From Paractinoplanes rishiriensis (GTDB lineage Bacteria; Actinomycetota; Actinomycetes; Mycobacteriales; Micromonosporaceae), in assembly GCF_016862375.1 (NCBI RefSeq), contig NZ_BOMV01000073.1, positions 1 to 64,000 on the forward strand: a DNA stretch of 64,000 bases, written 5' to 3'. The position numbers were made by a program, and so were the translations under genes. The notes under the pieces are model-generated. The model was not told where the DNA came from. It did no database searches and saw only the letters and a list, made by a program, of their open reading frames with translations. Every line of letters begins with the position of its first letter. The stretch's first letter is position 1. Below are positions 35,196-44,569 of the stretch, in pieces.

Positions 35196-36200
35196 TTAAG
35201 TGTCCGAGGCCGGTTCCCGCTGTCCCGCGGTTGCTTTGCGGACGTCCGCCAGCAGCTTGGCGATCACCGCGTCGGTCATCCAGGCGTCGCCGGTCCGGTC
35301 GGCGGCACCCAGCCAGTCACCGACGTCCCACATCGCCCGGCAGGCAGCCAGCACCGGGAAGGCGGCCACCTCGTCCCGGCTCAGCGGCCGGACCTGCTGG
35401 TAGCCGGCGAGGACCGCGGCCCAGCGTTCCTGTTCCTCCGCCGGCGAGTCCGGCCCGCGATAGAGCGCGATCAGGTCGTACGCGCGTAACCCGAACCCGC
35501 AGTGGTCGAAGTCGAACGTGACGAACCGTCCGTCGCCGTCGATGTGCGTGTTACCCCGGTGCAGGTCCGCATGAATGATCCCGTACGCGCCGCCGACCGC
35601 CCGGAGCCGCCGGAGCTCGCCGGTCAGCCACGCGCCGAGCTTGCCGAGTTCGGCGAGGTCGGCCGCGGCCCGGCCCGAGCCGGCATAGCGGGCCAGGCCG
35701 GCCAGCGGCCGTTCCACGAGGATGCGTTCGTCGAGGTGGTAGCGGTCGTGGCCGGTGCGGAAGGCGTCCATCTCCCGGTGCATGCGGGCGATACCCGAGC
35801 CGAACTCGCGCCACAGCCCCTCGGCCATCGTGCCTTCGAACAGGGGCGACCCGGGCGCGTGGGTGAACAGGGCGAAGCACCGTTCCCCCTCGGGCGCCGT
35901 CAGCCGGCCGAGCCGGTCGCCGCCGGTCCGCTGGTACGGCCGGATCACGCCCAGCCCGGCCGCGCCCAGGTGCTCGAGCAGGTCGAGCTCGAAGCGGAGG
36001 TCGGACTCCGACCGGATCCAGTACTTCTCCCGGTTGTAGACCCGCAACACGCGCCGGCCACCCTCGGCGTCGACGACGAGGTAGGTGTCGTTGAAGCCCC
36101 GGTTCAGCAGGCTCACCGTGACGGGCGCGGCGACGGCGTACTCCCGTTCCACCCGCCGGGCGAGGTCCTCGGCGTGCAGGAGCGAGTGGGTGACGCGCAT
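35196..36200 (-). CDS. Aminoglycoside phosphotransferase-fold kinase
   Basis: 334-residue APH/choline-kinase-fold enzyme. The N-lobe includes LLNRGFNDTYLVVDAEGGRRVLRVYN; the catalytic loop HADLHRGN is at 210-217 and the metal-binding FDFDHCG at 229-235. Such kinases phosphorylate antibiotics, homoserine or small alcohols. ATG 36200 starts 11 bases after the LAL regulator. Pairing with a macrolide-type glycosyltransferase favours drug inactivation, but homoserine-kinase-II-like roles remain possible. Confidence 0.85.
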   Translation of the reverse strand: MRVTHSLLHAEDLARRVEREYAVAAPVTVSLLNRGFNDTYLVVDAEGGRRVLRVYNREKYWIRSESDLRFELDLLEHLGAAGLGVIRPYQRTGGDRLGRLTAPEGERCFALFTHAPGSPLFEGTMAEGLWREFGSGIARMHREMDAFRTGHDRYHLDERILVERPLAGLARYAGSGRAAADLAELGKLGAWLTGELRRLRAVGGAYGIIHADLHRGNTHIDGDGRFVTFDFDHCGFGLRAYDLIALYRGPDSPAEEQERWAAVLAGYQQVRPLSRDEVAAFPVLAACRAMWDVGDWLGAADRTGDAWMTDAVIAKLLADVRKATAGQREPASDT

Positions 36201-36211
36201 GTCGAGTGACC

Positions 36212-39010
36212 CTACAAGGGGCGCATCGGCCCCCGGCGTTCCACCTCGACCGCCAGCGCCGCGCGCGAGGCCAGGCCGAGCTTGGCGAAGATGTGCTTGA
36301 GGTGGGTCTCGACCGTGTAGCGCGAGATGAACATCTGGGCCGCGATGGCCGGGTTCGACAGGCCCTCGGCGATCAGCCGGGCCACCGTCAGCTCGGTCGG
36401 GGTCAGTGCCGCCCAGCCGGTCGTGGCCCGGGCATGTGACCTTCTCGGCGCCGCCCGGACACCGAGGGCGCGCAGTTTCGCGACCACCCGGCCGACGTCG
36501 TAGGCGGCACCGACCGACTCGTACCCGGCGATCGCCTCGGCCAGCAGCGGCCGCGCCTCGTCCCGGCGGCCCGCCCCGGCCAGCGCGACCGCGGCCTGCT
36601 CGCGGCTGCACGCCAGGTCGACCGGCCGCGGGGCCTGCCGGCATGCCTCGACCGCCTCGACCGCGAGCCGGGCGTCGCCGTCGACGAGCGCGCGGCAGCG
36701 CAGCGCGGCGCCGGCCGCGGACGCCGTGCCGAACCGCTCGGCTGCCGCCTGCGTCCGGGCGCTGACCGCGCGGGCGCGCCCGGCGTCGCCGGCCGCGAGC
36801 ATCAGTCGTACCGCATCCGGGGCGAGCAGCCAGTTGCTGTGCAGGAAGCGCAGCTCCGGCAGGCAGTCCCAGGCGCGGGCGGCGCTCTCGGCCGCCTCGG
36901 CGTCCCGGCCCTGCGCCTCGTGCAGCAGCGCCCGGGTCCACCACACCCAGTTGCAGCCCATGATCAGGCCGGCCGTGCGGATCTCGGCCTCGGCCGCGTC
37001 GAGGTGGGCGGCCGCGGCCGGCATCTCGCCGCGGGACAGCGCGATCCGGGCGAGCAGGGCAAGTGCGTGCAGCAGCCACGGCGTGTTCAGCTGCTTGGTG
37101 ACGGTGAGGCCGGCCTCCGCCTCCGAGCGGGCGTTCTCCCAGTCGCCCGCGTGCAGCCGCAGGATCGCCAGCTCGGCGTGGTAGTGCGGCATGAGGTTGG
37201 AGCCGCCCAGGCGGTTGGCGTGCGCGATACCGGCCTGATAGCTGCGCTCCGCCTCGTCGAGACGGTCGGCGTCGGTCAGCGCGCGGCCCAGGCAGACGTA
37301 CGGCATCAGCAGCCCGCCGAACGACGTGGCCGGTCGGGCCGCGACCGCCACGCAGCGCCGGCCCAGCGCGACGGCGTCGTCCATCGCGCCGGTCGCGGCG
37401 GCGCCCAGGGTGAGGGTCATCAGTGCGGTCGCCACCGCGATGTCCCGGCCGGCGGGCTCGGCCACGGCCAGGCAGGTCCGCGCCCTATCGACCGCGGTCG
37501 TCACCTCGCCGAGCACCAGGTAGAGATAGGTGCCGGGGGCCATCGCGGCGGCCCGGGCGGTGTCGTCGGAGGCGTCGGCCGCCGCGGCGGCCGCGTCGAT
37601 CCTCTCCCGCGCTTCCTGCCATCGCCCCTGCCTGGTCAGTGCGTGCGCCACCGCAAGATGCAGCCGTACGGTCAGAGCCGCGTCCCGGGTGTCGGCGACG
37701 ACACCGGCCACCGCGCTCTCCGCCTCGTGCAGCCGGCCCGCCACCACGAGCAGCGGGGCCAGCTCGGCGGTCAGCGCCACCCGGTCGGGGTCGCCGTCGC
37801 CCACCAGGCCGAGGGCGCGTTCGTACCATTCCACCGCGACGAGCGTGGACCGCGCGCAGGAGGCACGTGCCGCCTTCCACAGCCAGTGCACGGCCTCCGT
37901 GTCGTCGGCGGCAGCCAGCCAGAACTGCTCGGCGATCCGGGTCTCGGCAGCGTCCGCTCCGGCCAGCGCCCGGCCGGCGACGCGGTGCAGGTCGTTGCGG
38001 ATCGCGACCGGAATGTTCTCGTACAGCGCCTGCCAGACGAGGTGGTGCCGGAAGGCCAGCCGGGCGCCGCACTCGTGCAGCAGGCCGGACCGGATCGCGG
38101 TGTGCAGCACCGGCAGCAGGTCGACGGCGGAGCGGCCGCTGACCGCGGCCAGCTCGCTCATCCGGAAGGACGCGCCGAGGATCGCGGCCACGTGCAGTGC
38201 GTCGAGCGTCTGCTCGGGCAGGAAGCTGTACCGCCGCAGCAGCGTGGTGCGCAGGTCCGGCGGCATGAGACCGGCGACGACCCGGGCCTCGCCCGCCGAC
38301 GTGGAGATGGCGCCCTGCTCCCCCAGCGCCCGCAGCAGCTCCAGCAGGAACAGCGGGTTGCCGGCCACCCCGGTGATCTGCTCGCGGAGGCTGCTGGCCG
38401 GCGGTGCGCCCAGCACGCCGGTGGTCAGCGCCACCACCGCGTCGTCGTCGAGCACCTCCAGCGTCCGGACCTGGCCGCCGGCGGCCAGCACCTGCTCGAG
38501 CAGGCGGTCGAGGTAGCGGCTGCGCGGGAACGGGCGCAGCGTGCAGAGGATCGCCACCGGCAGGTCGCCGAGGCGCCGCAGGAGCGAACTGATCAGGGTC
38601 AGGCTCGACACGTCGGCCCAGTGCAGGTCCTCCAGCGCCAGGACCACCGGCCGCTCGGCGGCGAGTTCCTCCAGCCAGGCGATCACCATTTCGGTGATCC
38701 GGTAGCCCTCGTCGCCCAGTCGTGAGCGCCGGTCCGCGGGGGGCCCTTTCCGCAATACCTCGGCGAACAGCCCGAACGGTTGATGTTGCGCCAATTCCTC
38801 GGCGGTCGCGTATATGACAGTGAATTCGCGATCTCCGGCATACGCGAGCGCTTCCCGCAACAGCCGGCTCTTTCCGACACCGGGTTCGCCCTCCAGCGCC
38901 AGCGCGAACAGCGGACCGGCAGCGGCCCGGTCGAGATCGTCCCGGAGCCGGCCGAGTTGTGACTGCCGGCCCACCAGCGGCACCTCGGAAACCAGGATCG
39001 GCGAGACCAC
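36212..39010 (-). CDS. LAL-type ATP-binding LuxR regulator
   Basis: 932-residue transcriptional activator of the large ATP-binding LuxR family. Walker A GEPGVGKS at 41-48, Walker B VVLALEDLHWAD near 120-131, a long TPR-like helical region, and a C-terminal LuxR helix-turn-helix (LTPTELTVARLIAEGLSNPAIAAQMFISRYTVETHLKHIFAKL). GTG 39010 has GGGAG upstream. It is the first gene of the operon with the kinase and glycosyltransferase and presumably senses an inducer, possibly the drug they modify. It is divergent from the cyclooxygenase-like gene. Confidence 0.92.
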   Translation of the reverse strand: MVSPILVSEVPLVGRQSQLGRLRDDLDRAAAGPLFALALEGEPGVGKSRLLREALAYAGDREFTVIYATAEELAQHQPFGLFAEVLRKGPPADRRSRLGDEGYRITEMVIAWLEELAAERPVVLALEDLHWADVSSLTLISSLLRRLGDLPVAILCTLRPFPRSRYLDRLLEQVLAAGGQVRTLEVLDDDAVVALTTGVLGAPPASSLREQITGVAGNPLFLLELLRALGEQGAISTSAGEARVVAGLMPPDLRTTLLRRYSFLPEQTLDALHVAAILGASFRMSELAAVSGRSAVDLLPVLHTAIRSGLLHECGARLAFRHHLVWQALYENIPVAIRNDLHRVAGRALAGADAAETRIAEQFWLAAADDTEAVHWLWKAARASCARSTLVAVEWYERALGLVGDGDPDRVALTAELAPLLVVAGRLHEAESAVAGVVADTRDAALTVRLHLAVAHALTRQGRWQEARERIDAAAAAADASDDTARAAAMAPGTYLYLVLGEVTTAVDRARTCLAVAEPAGRDIAVATALMTLTLGAAATGAMDDAVALGRRCVAVAARPATSFGGLLMPYVCLGRALTDADRLDEAERSYQAGIAHANRLGGSNLMPHYHAELAILRLHAGDWENARSEAEAGLTVTKQLNTPWLLHALALLARIALSRGEMPAAAAHLDAAEAEIRTAGLIMGCNWVWWTRALLHEAQGRDAEAAESAARAWDCLPELRFLHSNWLLAPDAVRLMLAAGDAGRARAVSARTQAAAERFGTASAAGAALRCRALVDGDARLAVEAVEACRQAPRPVDLACSREQAAVALAGAGRRDEARPLLAEAIAGYESVGAAYDVGRVVAKLRALGVRAAPRRSHARATTGWAALTPTELTVARLIAEGLSNPAIAAQMFISRYTVETHLKHIFAKLGLASRAALAVEVERRGPMRPL

Positions 39011-39118
39011 TTCATCTCCCGCGGTGCGGTGTGCTCACTGTGACCAGGAAAGAGTAGCGGTGCCGGGGGTGCCGGGCCTTCTTTTTACGTGCCGCTTCGC
39101 GGGCCGGAGATCAATTCA

Positions 39119-39146
39119 TCCACCCGGGTGTGTCAATTGCCTGAAC
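39119..39146 (+). promoter_or_regulatory. Recurrent motif, copy B
   Basis: TCCACCCG, a variable 9 bases, then AATTGCCTGAAC. Shares both blocks with copies at 11427 and 42590 but has three more bases between them. Located 84 bases before the cyclooxygenase-like gene and 109 bases before the divergent LAL gene. The surrounding 219-base intergenic region is otherwise unremarkable. Confidence 0.45.
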
Positions 39147-39229
39147 TCAGGGATGTCTGCCCGCCCGGCGTCGGCGAATATCAGCACAACAGTCTCAGCA
39201 CTGATGACCATTGCCCAGGAGGATCTTCC

Positions 39230-40834
39230 GTGGACAACATCGCTCTCACGCTCGCCCGCCGGCTGCCGGGTCTCCTCGAACCACTCGCCCGGATTCCCCT
39301 GGTGCGGCGGGTGGTGAGCAGCCTGGCGATCGACATTCTGGCCAGTTCGACCTCACCGCGCCCGCGCGCCTTTTCGATGGCCGGCGACTACACCACCTGG
39401 ATGAGTCTGACCGATCGCAAGTTCACCGGACGGCACCTGCCCCCTTTCGACTGGCCGCCCGATCTCCTCCCGGCCGAGTCCGACGTGAGCCTTCTGTTCC
39501 AAAGCCCAAAAGACGACAAGGGCGACGACGTACGGGTGGAATCGTCGGACACCAGCGTCATGTTCTCCTTCTTCGCGCAGTGGTTCACCGACAGTTTCCT
39601 GCGGACCAGCCGCGCCGATTTCCGGCAGAACACGTCGAACCAGGAGATCGACCTCTGTCAGATCTACGGTCTGACCGAGGAGAAGACCGGCATGCTGCGC
39701 TCGCACGAGGGCGGGCGCCTGAAGAGTCAGCTGATCGACGGCGCCGAATATCCAGCCTTCCTGTTCGAGCCCCGCTCGCCGGGCGGCACGCTGCTGTTCA
39801 AGCCGGAGTTCAAAGATCTGCACGACGAGGCGTTCATCACCGACGTCATCCTCGGCGACTGCCCCGACGACCGGAAGGACTCGTTCTTCGCGGTCGGCCT
39901 GGAGCACGGCAATTCGACCATCGGCAACACGATCCTCAACGTGCTCTTTCTGCGCGAGCACAATCGCATCGCCGACGCGCTGCGCGAGGCACACCCGGAG
40001 TGGGCGGACGACCCGGAGGGCGCCGACCCGCGCCTGTTCGAGACGACCCGCAACATCATGATCGTGCTGCTCCTGAAGATCGTGGTCGAGGAGTACATCA
40101 GGCACATCACGCCGGGCGACTTCCCGATCGAACTCGTGCCGTTCGCCGCGGACGGCAAGACCTGGAACCGGTCCAACTGGGTGTCCATCGAGTTCAACCT
40201 GCTCTACCGGTGGCACTCCCTGGTGCCGAGCGCGATCACGCTGGACGGCGGGCGGGTCCCCTCGACCGATTTCCGGAACAACAATCCGCTCATCATCTCG
40301 CGCGGGATCGAGACGCTGATCGCGCAGTGCTCGCGGCAGCGCTCCGGCCGGATCGGGCTGTTGAACACCCCCTACTTCCTGTCCACCCGGGCTCCTCAGC
40401 ACCCCGACGTCCCGTCGGTGGAGGAACGGGCCGTCGCCCTGATGCGCAAGGCCCGGCTGGCGTCCTACAACGACTACCGCGAGCAGTTCGGGCTCGACCG
40501 CCTGCGCAGTTTCGACGAACTCACCAAGAACCGGGAACTCCGCAGCCGGCTGGCGGTGCTCTACGGGGACATCGACCGGCTGGAATGGTACGTCGGCATC
40601 TTCGCCGAGGACTACGGCCGGGACGAGATGATGGGCTCGCTGATGACGACGATGGTCGCGTACGACGCCTTCACCCAGGCGCTGACCAATCCGCTGCTGG
40701 CGCGCAACGTCTACAACGAGGCCACCTTCACCCGGACCGGGATGGACATCATCGCCGGCACGAGCACGTTGCAGCAGATCCTGGCCCGCAACTCGATGTC
40801 GCCGGAAACCGCGTACTCGAACTTCAAGTGCTGA
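39230..40834 (+). CDS. Cyclooxygenase-like haem peroxidase with altered distal site
   Basis: 534-residue member of the peroxidase-cyclooxygenase superfamily, clearly closer to animal prostaglandin synthases than to peroxidasins: MFSFFAQWFTDSFLRT, DLCQIYGLTEEKTGMLRSHEGGRLKSQLIDG, FLREHNRIADALREAHPEW, EFNLLYRWHSLVPSAI, LYGDIDRLEWYVGIF. Tyr326 corresponds to catalytic Tyr385 and His329 to the proximal haem ligand His388 of ovine COX-1. The distal Gln is kept (Gln117) but the distal His207 position is Asp121. No signal peptide or EGF module. GTG 39230 follows AGGAGG. Probably oxygenates a fatty acid; peroxidase activity may be reduced. Confidence 0.88.
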   Translation: MDNIALTLARRLPGLLEPLARIPLVRRVVSSLAIDILASSTSPRPRAFSMAGDYTTWMSLTDRKFTGRHLPPFDWPPDLLPAESDVSLLFQSPKDDKGDDVRVESSDTSVMFSFFAQWFTDSFLRTSRADFRQNTSNQEIDLCQIYGLTEEKTGMLRSHEGGRLKSQLIDGAEYPAFLFEPRSPGGTLLFKPEFKDLHDEAFITDVILGDCPDDRKDSFFAVGLEHGNSTIGNTILNVLFLREHNRIADALREAHPEWADDPEGADPRLFETTRNIMIVLLLKIVVEEYIRHITPGDFPIELVPFAADGKTWNRSNWVSIEFNLLYRWHSLVPSAITLDGGRVPSTDFRNNNPLIISRGIETLIAQCSRQRSGRIGLLNTPYFLSTRAPQHPDVPSVEERAVALMRKARLASYNDYREQFGLDRLRSFDELTKNRELRSRLAVLYGDIDRLEWYVGIFAEDYGRDEMMGSLMTTMVAYDAFTQALTNPLLARNVYNEATFTRTGMDIIAGTSTLQQILARNSMSPETAYSNFKC

Positions 40835-40838
40835 CACC

Positions 40839-40875
40839 GGACCGCCCCGCCGGCTCGGGGGTGGCGGGGCGGTCC
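40839..40875. terminator. Bidirectional terminator between the two haem peroxidases
   Basis: GGACCGCCCCGCC (40839-40851) and GGCGGGGCGGTCC (40863-40875) form a perfect 13-bp stem with an 11-base loop, exactly in the 49-base gap between two convergent stops (40834 and 40884). Confidence 0.8.
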
Positions 40876-40883
40876 GGGTCGCA

Positions 40884-42584
40884 CTAGCGCAGGACGCCGG
40901 CGAACCGCAGGAACGCCGGGATGCTGTCGACCGGCGACCCGTCCGGCAGGCGTACCCCCGCACTGGGTGACCAGCTGGTCTGCCGCAGGTACGACGTCGG
41001 GTCGTGCCGCAGCTGGCCGACGAAGGTCTCCACGACGATCCGGCTGCCCAGCGGGCCCAGGGTGTTGCCCTGGGCCAGCACCTCGGCCTCGCGCAGGATG
41101 TAGAACCACAGCGGCGTACGCGTGGCGAAACCGCCGGCCTTGACCGCCGCGGCGATCGGGTCGGAACCGGCGACCTGCTCGGGCGTCAGCGCCGGCAGGC
41201 CCAGCACCTCGGCAACCGCCTGGCCGGTTGGCAGCCCGAGCCGGTAGCCGCGCAGCAGGTTGCGCCGGGCGAGGTGGCGGAGCAGCGCCAGCACGTCCGG
41301 CGTGCCGGTCTGGCCGGCGGCCTGGTTCGCCATGTCCGCGAGCGGCCGGGCCAGGTGCGTGTCGATCGGCTCGGCGAACCGGTCGGGGAACAGGCTGTCC
41401 TTGTCGACGAACCGGTCCCACTCGATCGGCCAGTTGCTCGGCAGGGATCGGTTGTCCGTGGTTTCCGAGGAGCCCAGCCCGCCCACGCCGGTGAACCGGA
41501 ACAGCAGGTCCAGCGACGCGTTCGGCAGGGGTCCGTTGCCGGGCCGGCCGAAGTTGCGGTTCCAGTCGTACGCGCCGCGGATCATGCTGTGGCCGAAGCG
41601 GTAGGCGGCCACCGCGAACTCCAGCGGCATGTAGGGCCGCGGCCGGGAGCCGAGGCCGAGCAGGTCGCCGGTGTCGTTGCCGAGCACGAAGTCCACGACG
41701 TCCGGCACGGTGACGGTGCGCAGGAAGTCGTGCAGGCAGAGCCACTGGTACGTCCAGCGGGTCAGGTCCCGGGCACGCAGGAAGACGTCGCTGACGCTGG
41801 TCCGGTGCGGCTCGTTCGCGCGTACCCAGTCGACGGTGGCGTTGTGGAAGCGCAGGAAAGCGACGTGGAGCTGGGCCACCACCAGGTTCTCGTCGTTGCG
41901 GGAATCGCCGATCAGCGGCGTCCGGTCGTCGCGCCGCGGCAGGTCGCGGGCGAGATCGCCGGCCGGCGGGACGATGACGCCCCCGGTGCCGATCACCTTG
42001 ATCGTCCCGAGCCGCAGCTTGGCCCGGTCCTCCTCCTGGTACGGCACGGCGATTTCGCCGGGACCGGCCGGCGGTGGCGCGAACGGCCCGTCGCCGTACA
42101 CCGAATCGAGGTTGAGCGCGGGATTACGCGCATTCGTGAGCAGTTCCCGGACCTGATCGGGGTCCAGCGGCGGCAGCGGCGTATCGCGAATGCTGATTTG
42201 GTTGTCGTTGTCGGTGGCCGCGGTGAGGTCGTGGTCGACGAACTGACCCCAATAGGTGTACACCGGCGGGATCGGCGAACTCTTGCCGCCGGACGGCGAC
42301 TCCTGCGCGATCATGGCGTTGCCCAGATCGTTGAGCGCGGCGACGGTGGCGATGACCTCGTCGTCGCTGCCCGCCGGCAGGTGCTTGTCGGGCCGGCCGA
42401 CCAGCTCGGGGAAGAGATAATCGAAATCCGTGGTGCCGGCGTCCGGGCTCTGTACCGCCTCGCTGAGTTTCGTCCAGCCCTTTTCGCTGAGCTTGTCGGC
42501 ATCCGGTGCCGCGTCGGCAATAGCGTGCGAACCGTGTCCAAGACGGGTGATTACCCGGCGGACCTGACCTTTATTATTGTTCAT
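40884..42584 (-). CDS. Animal-type haem peroxidase (peroxidasin-like)
   Basis: 566-residue bacterial member of the animal haem-peroxidase family. The distal site YWGQFVDHDLTA is intact with Gln114, Asp117 and His118; RLHVAFLRFHNATVDW-type helices follow, and YRFGHSMIRGAY supplies the proximal His. The C-terminus (GVRLPDGSPVDSIPAFLRFAG) is unfamiliar. No signal peptide. ATG 42584 is chosen for its GGTGGAG site; longer frames to 42698 lack one. Convergent with the cyclooxygenase-like gene and sharing a related upstream motif, so the two may belong to one oxidative pathway. Confidence 0.88.
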   Translation of the reverse strand: MNNNKGQVRRVITRLGHGSHAIADAAPDADKLSEKGWTKLSEAVQSPDAGTTDFDYLFPELVGRPDKHLPAGSDDEVIATVAALNDLGNAMIAQESPSGGKSSPIPPVYTYWGQFVDHDLTAATDNDNQISIRDTPLPPLDPDQVRELLTNARNPALNLDSVYGDGPFAPPPAGPGEIAVPYQEEDRAKLRLGTIKVIGTGGVIVPPAGDLARDLPRRDDRTPLIGDSRNDENLVVAQLHVAFLRFHNATVDWVRANEPHRTSVSDVFLRARDLTRWTYQWLCLHDFLRTVTVPDVVDFVLGNDTGDLLGLGSRPRPYMPLEFAVAAYRFGHSMIRGAYDWNRNFGRPGNGPLPNASLDLLFRFTGVGGLGSSETTDNRSLPSNWPIEWDRFVDKDSLFPDRFAEPIDTHLARPLADMANQAAGQTGTPDVLALLRHLARRNLLRGYRLGLPTGQAVAEVLGLPALTPEQVAGSDPIAAAVKAGGFATRTPLWFYILREAEVLAQGNTLGPLGSRIVVETFVGQLRHDPTSYLRQTSWSPSAGVRLPDGSPVDSIPAFLRFAGVLR

Positions 42585-42589
42585 GTTTC

Positions 42590-42614
42590 TCCACCCGTTA
42601 CGAATTGCCTGAAC
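42590..42614 (+). promoter_or_regulatory. Recurrent 25-bp motif, copy C
   Basis: TCCACCCGTT, ACGA, ATTGCCTGAAC. It lies 101 bases before the F420-type oxidoreductase (plus strand) and overlaps the ribosome-site region of the minus-strand peroxidase. 21 of 25 bases match copy A. Confidence 0.45.
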
Positions 42615-42714
42615 AAATTGTCGCATCGGGGTCGGGTAAATCCTGGACGTGTCGCGCGGCTGGCAAATAGCCGACAGTGTCGTAATGATTCGAGCCAATT
42701 GCTAGGGTGGCGGG

Positions 42715-43542
42715 ATGAAATTTGGGCTGTACGGGCTGCACCGCGACCGCAACGTCACACCCGAGGTGCTGGTGCGGCGGGCCAGGATGGCCGAGGAGGC
42801 GGGTTTCGAGTCGCTCTGGGTGGGTGACCACATCGCGCTCCCGCCCGGCGAGGGCAACCCGCCCCGGCTGGAGGCGCTGGTCGCGCTGACCTACCTGGCC
42901 GCGGTGACCAGCCGGGTCCGTCTCGGCGTCGGCCTGATCGTGCTCCCGCAGCGCCAGCCGGTGCTGCTGGCCAAGCAGCTCACCTCGCTGGACGTGCTGT
43001 CCGGCGGGCGGCTGACCGTCGCCGTCGGATCCGGCTACATGGAACCGGAGCTCAACGCGATGGGCGTGACCCTCGCCGAGCGCGGCGCCCGCACCGACGA
43101 ATACCTGGCCACGATGCGCGCGCTGTGGTCCGCTGAGCCGTCGTTCACCGGCCGGTTCGTCTCCTACGACGGCGTTGTCCAGCACCCCTCGCCGGTCCAG
43201 CAACCGCACCCGCCCATCGTGGTCGGGGGTCACTCGCCGGCCGCCTACCGCCGGGCCGTGCGGCAGGGCAGTGGCTGGTACGGCTGGGGCCTGGACGTCG
43301 ACGAGACCGGCCAGGCGGTGCGCGCGCTGGCCGAAACCGCCCGCGACGTGGAGCGACCGGCCGCCCTGGGCGACCTCGAGATCACCCTCACCCCGTCGGG
43401 CGTGCCCGACCTCGACACCGTCCGCCGGTACGCCGACGTGGGCGTGCACCGGCTCATCATCGAGCTGGAGGGCATCGACGACAGCGCGGTCGACGACCTG
43501 ATCACCTCAGTGGGAGACGACCTGGCCGGCGCCACAGGGTAG
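42715..43542 (+). CDS. LLM-class F420-dependent oxidoreductase
   Basis: 275-residue luciferase-like TIM-barrel flavin/F420 enzyme. MKFGLYGLHRDRNVTPEVLVRRARMAEEAGFESLWVGDHIALPPGEG is the usual start; TSRVRLGVGLIVLPQRQPVLLAKQLTSLDVLSGGRLTVAVGSGYMEPELNAMG and PHPPIVVGGHSPAAYRRAVR are the conserved cofactor and phosphate segments. Substrate unknown. Its last 41 bases overlap the end of the convergent AraC gene. Confidence 0.88.
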   Translation: MKFGLYGLHRDRNVTPEVLVRRARMAEEAGFESLWVGDHIALPPGEGNPPRLEALVALTYLAAVTSRVRLGVGLIVLPQRQPVLLAKQLTSLDVLSGGRLTVAVGSGYMEPELNAMGVTLAERGARTDEYLATMRALWSAEPSFTGRFVSYDGVVQHPSPVQQPHPPIVVGGHSPAAYRRAVRQGSGWYGWGLDVDETGQAVRALAETARDVERPAALGDLEITLTPSGVPDLDTVRRYADVGVHRLIIELEGIDDSAVDDLITSVGDDLAGATG

Positions 43543-44569
43543 TGGCCGGCGCGACCCGGAAACGCTGGTGGTACCGCGCGACGAAGTGTTCCAGCCGGGC
43601 GAAGCCCCACCGGTGCGCGACGGCGATCACCGACGTACCGGCCGGATCCCCCGCGACCAGCTCAGCGTGCGCCGCCACCAACCGCACGTCGCGCACATAC
43701 GCCATCGGCGCCATACCGTACTGCCGCCCGAACTCCACACTCAGCCGGCCAGGACTGGTCCCCGCAATCTCCGCCAGCAAACCCACCGTGTACGGCCGCC
43801 GCGGGTCAGCATGAACCGCATCGACCGCCGCCGCGATGCTCCGCGGCGCATACCCGAAATACGGCTGCCCGGCCAACATATCCCGGTACTGATGATCAAC
43901 CGCCAGCAACAACGCCGTCATCAGCGCCTCCTCCACCGGCGCGGCCACGATCGGCTGATAGAACAAACTGCCCGCATTGCCGATCTCGCCACTCAACAGA
44001 CCCGCCAACGCCGCGCACGAACGCCCAGCCGCCTGATCCAGCTTCACCTGACCGGACAACCGCACCACACCCCGCACCGGAGCATCCAGCAGTGCCCCCA
44101 GATGCGCCTCCAGCGCCGACCTGTCGATCTTCACCGCCAACAGCCGGCAGTCGGCGCTGGCATAGTGCAACTCCGTCTCCCCCACCGGCCGGTACACCGC
44201 AGCCCGGCCCGGCTCGGCAGCCAACGGCCGGCCAGCCTGGCCCGCCCAGAAATGGCCGGAACGAGCCACGTTGAGGTGATAGCTGCCCAGCTCACCGGTC
44301 ACCCCGGCCACCTCGGCCCCGTAGCGCACATCCGCCACCGTCATCGACCCGAGATGCAGAAACGCAAACCGCGCGTCGAGACTGGCGCCCGGCCGCAGCA
44401 GCCGCATCGACCGCGGGTACAGGTGTTCACCGCAGACGGCACGGGCCACCTCGGGATCGCCGGTCTGCACCGCCACCGCAGTCGATCGATGCGGTTCCAC
44501 CAGGCAATCGTCCACGGCGGCCGGGCGCTTGGGAAGTGGGCCGGCCGGACAGCCGGCCCACTCCGTCAT
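43502..44569 (-). CDS. AraC-family transcriptional regulator
   Basis: 355 residues. The N-terminal half is an AraC-binding-like sensor (SMTVADVRYGAEVAGVTGELGSYHLNVARSGHF); the C-terminal 100 residues are the double helix-turn-helix (YTVGLLAEIAGTSPGRLSVEFGRQYGMAPMAYVRDVRLVAAHAELV, HRWGFARLEHFVARYHQRFRVAP). The proposed ATG 44569 overlaps the GH5 stop as ATGA, so the regulator is coupled to the mannanase gene and is the obvious candidate to control it. A shorter start is possible since the first 25 residues look unstructured. Confidence 0.88.
   Translation of the reverse strand: MTEWAGCPAGPLPKRPAAVDDCLVEPHRSTAVAVQTGDPEVARAVCGEHLYPRSMRLLRPGASLDARFAFLHLGSMTVADVRYGAEVAGVTGELGSYHLNVARSGHFWAGQAGRPLAAEPGRAAVYRPVGETELHYASADCRLLAVKIDRSALEAHLGALLDAPVRGVVRLSGQVKLDQAAGRSCAALAGLLSGEIGNAGSLFYQPIVAAPVEEALMTALLLAVDHQYRDMLAGQPYFGYAPRSIAAAVDAVHADPRRPYTVGLLAEIAGTSPGRLSVEFGRQYGMAPMAYVRDVRLVAAHAELVAGDPAGTSVIAVAHRWGFARLEHFVARYHQRFRVAPATTLWRRPGRLPLR

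Noticed and set aside
36839-38725. 628-codon plus-strand frame opposite the LAL regulator
   Set aside because: No recognisable domain, and the minus strand carries Walker motifs and a LuxR HTH.
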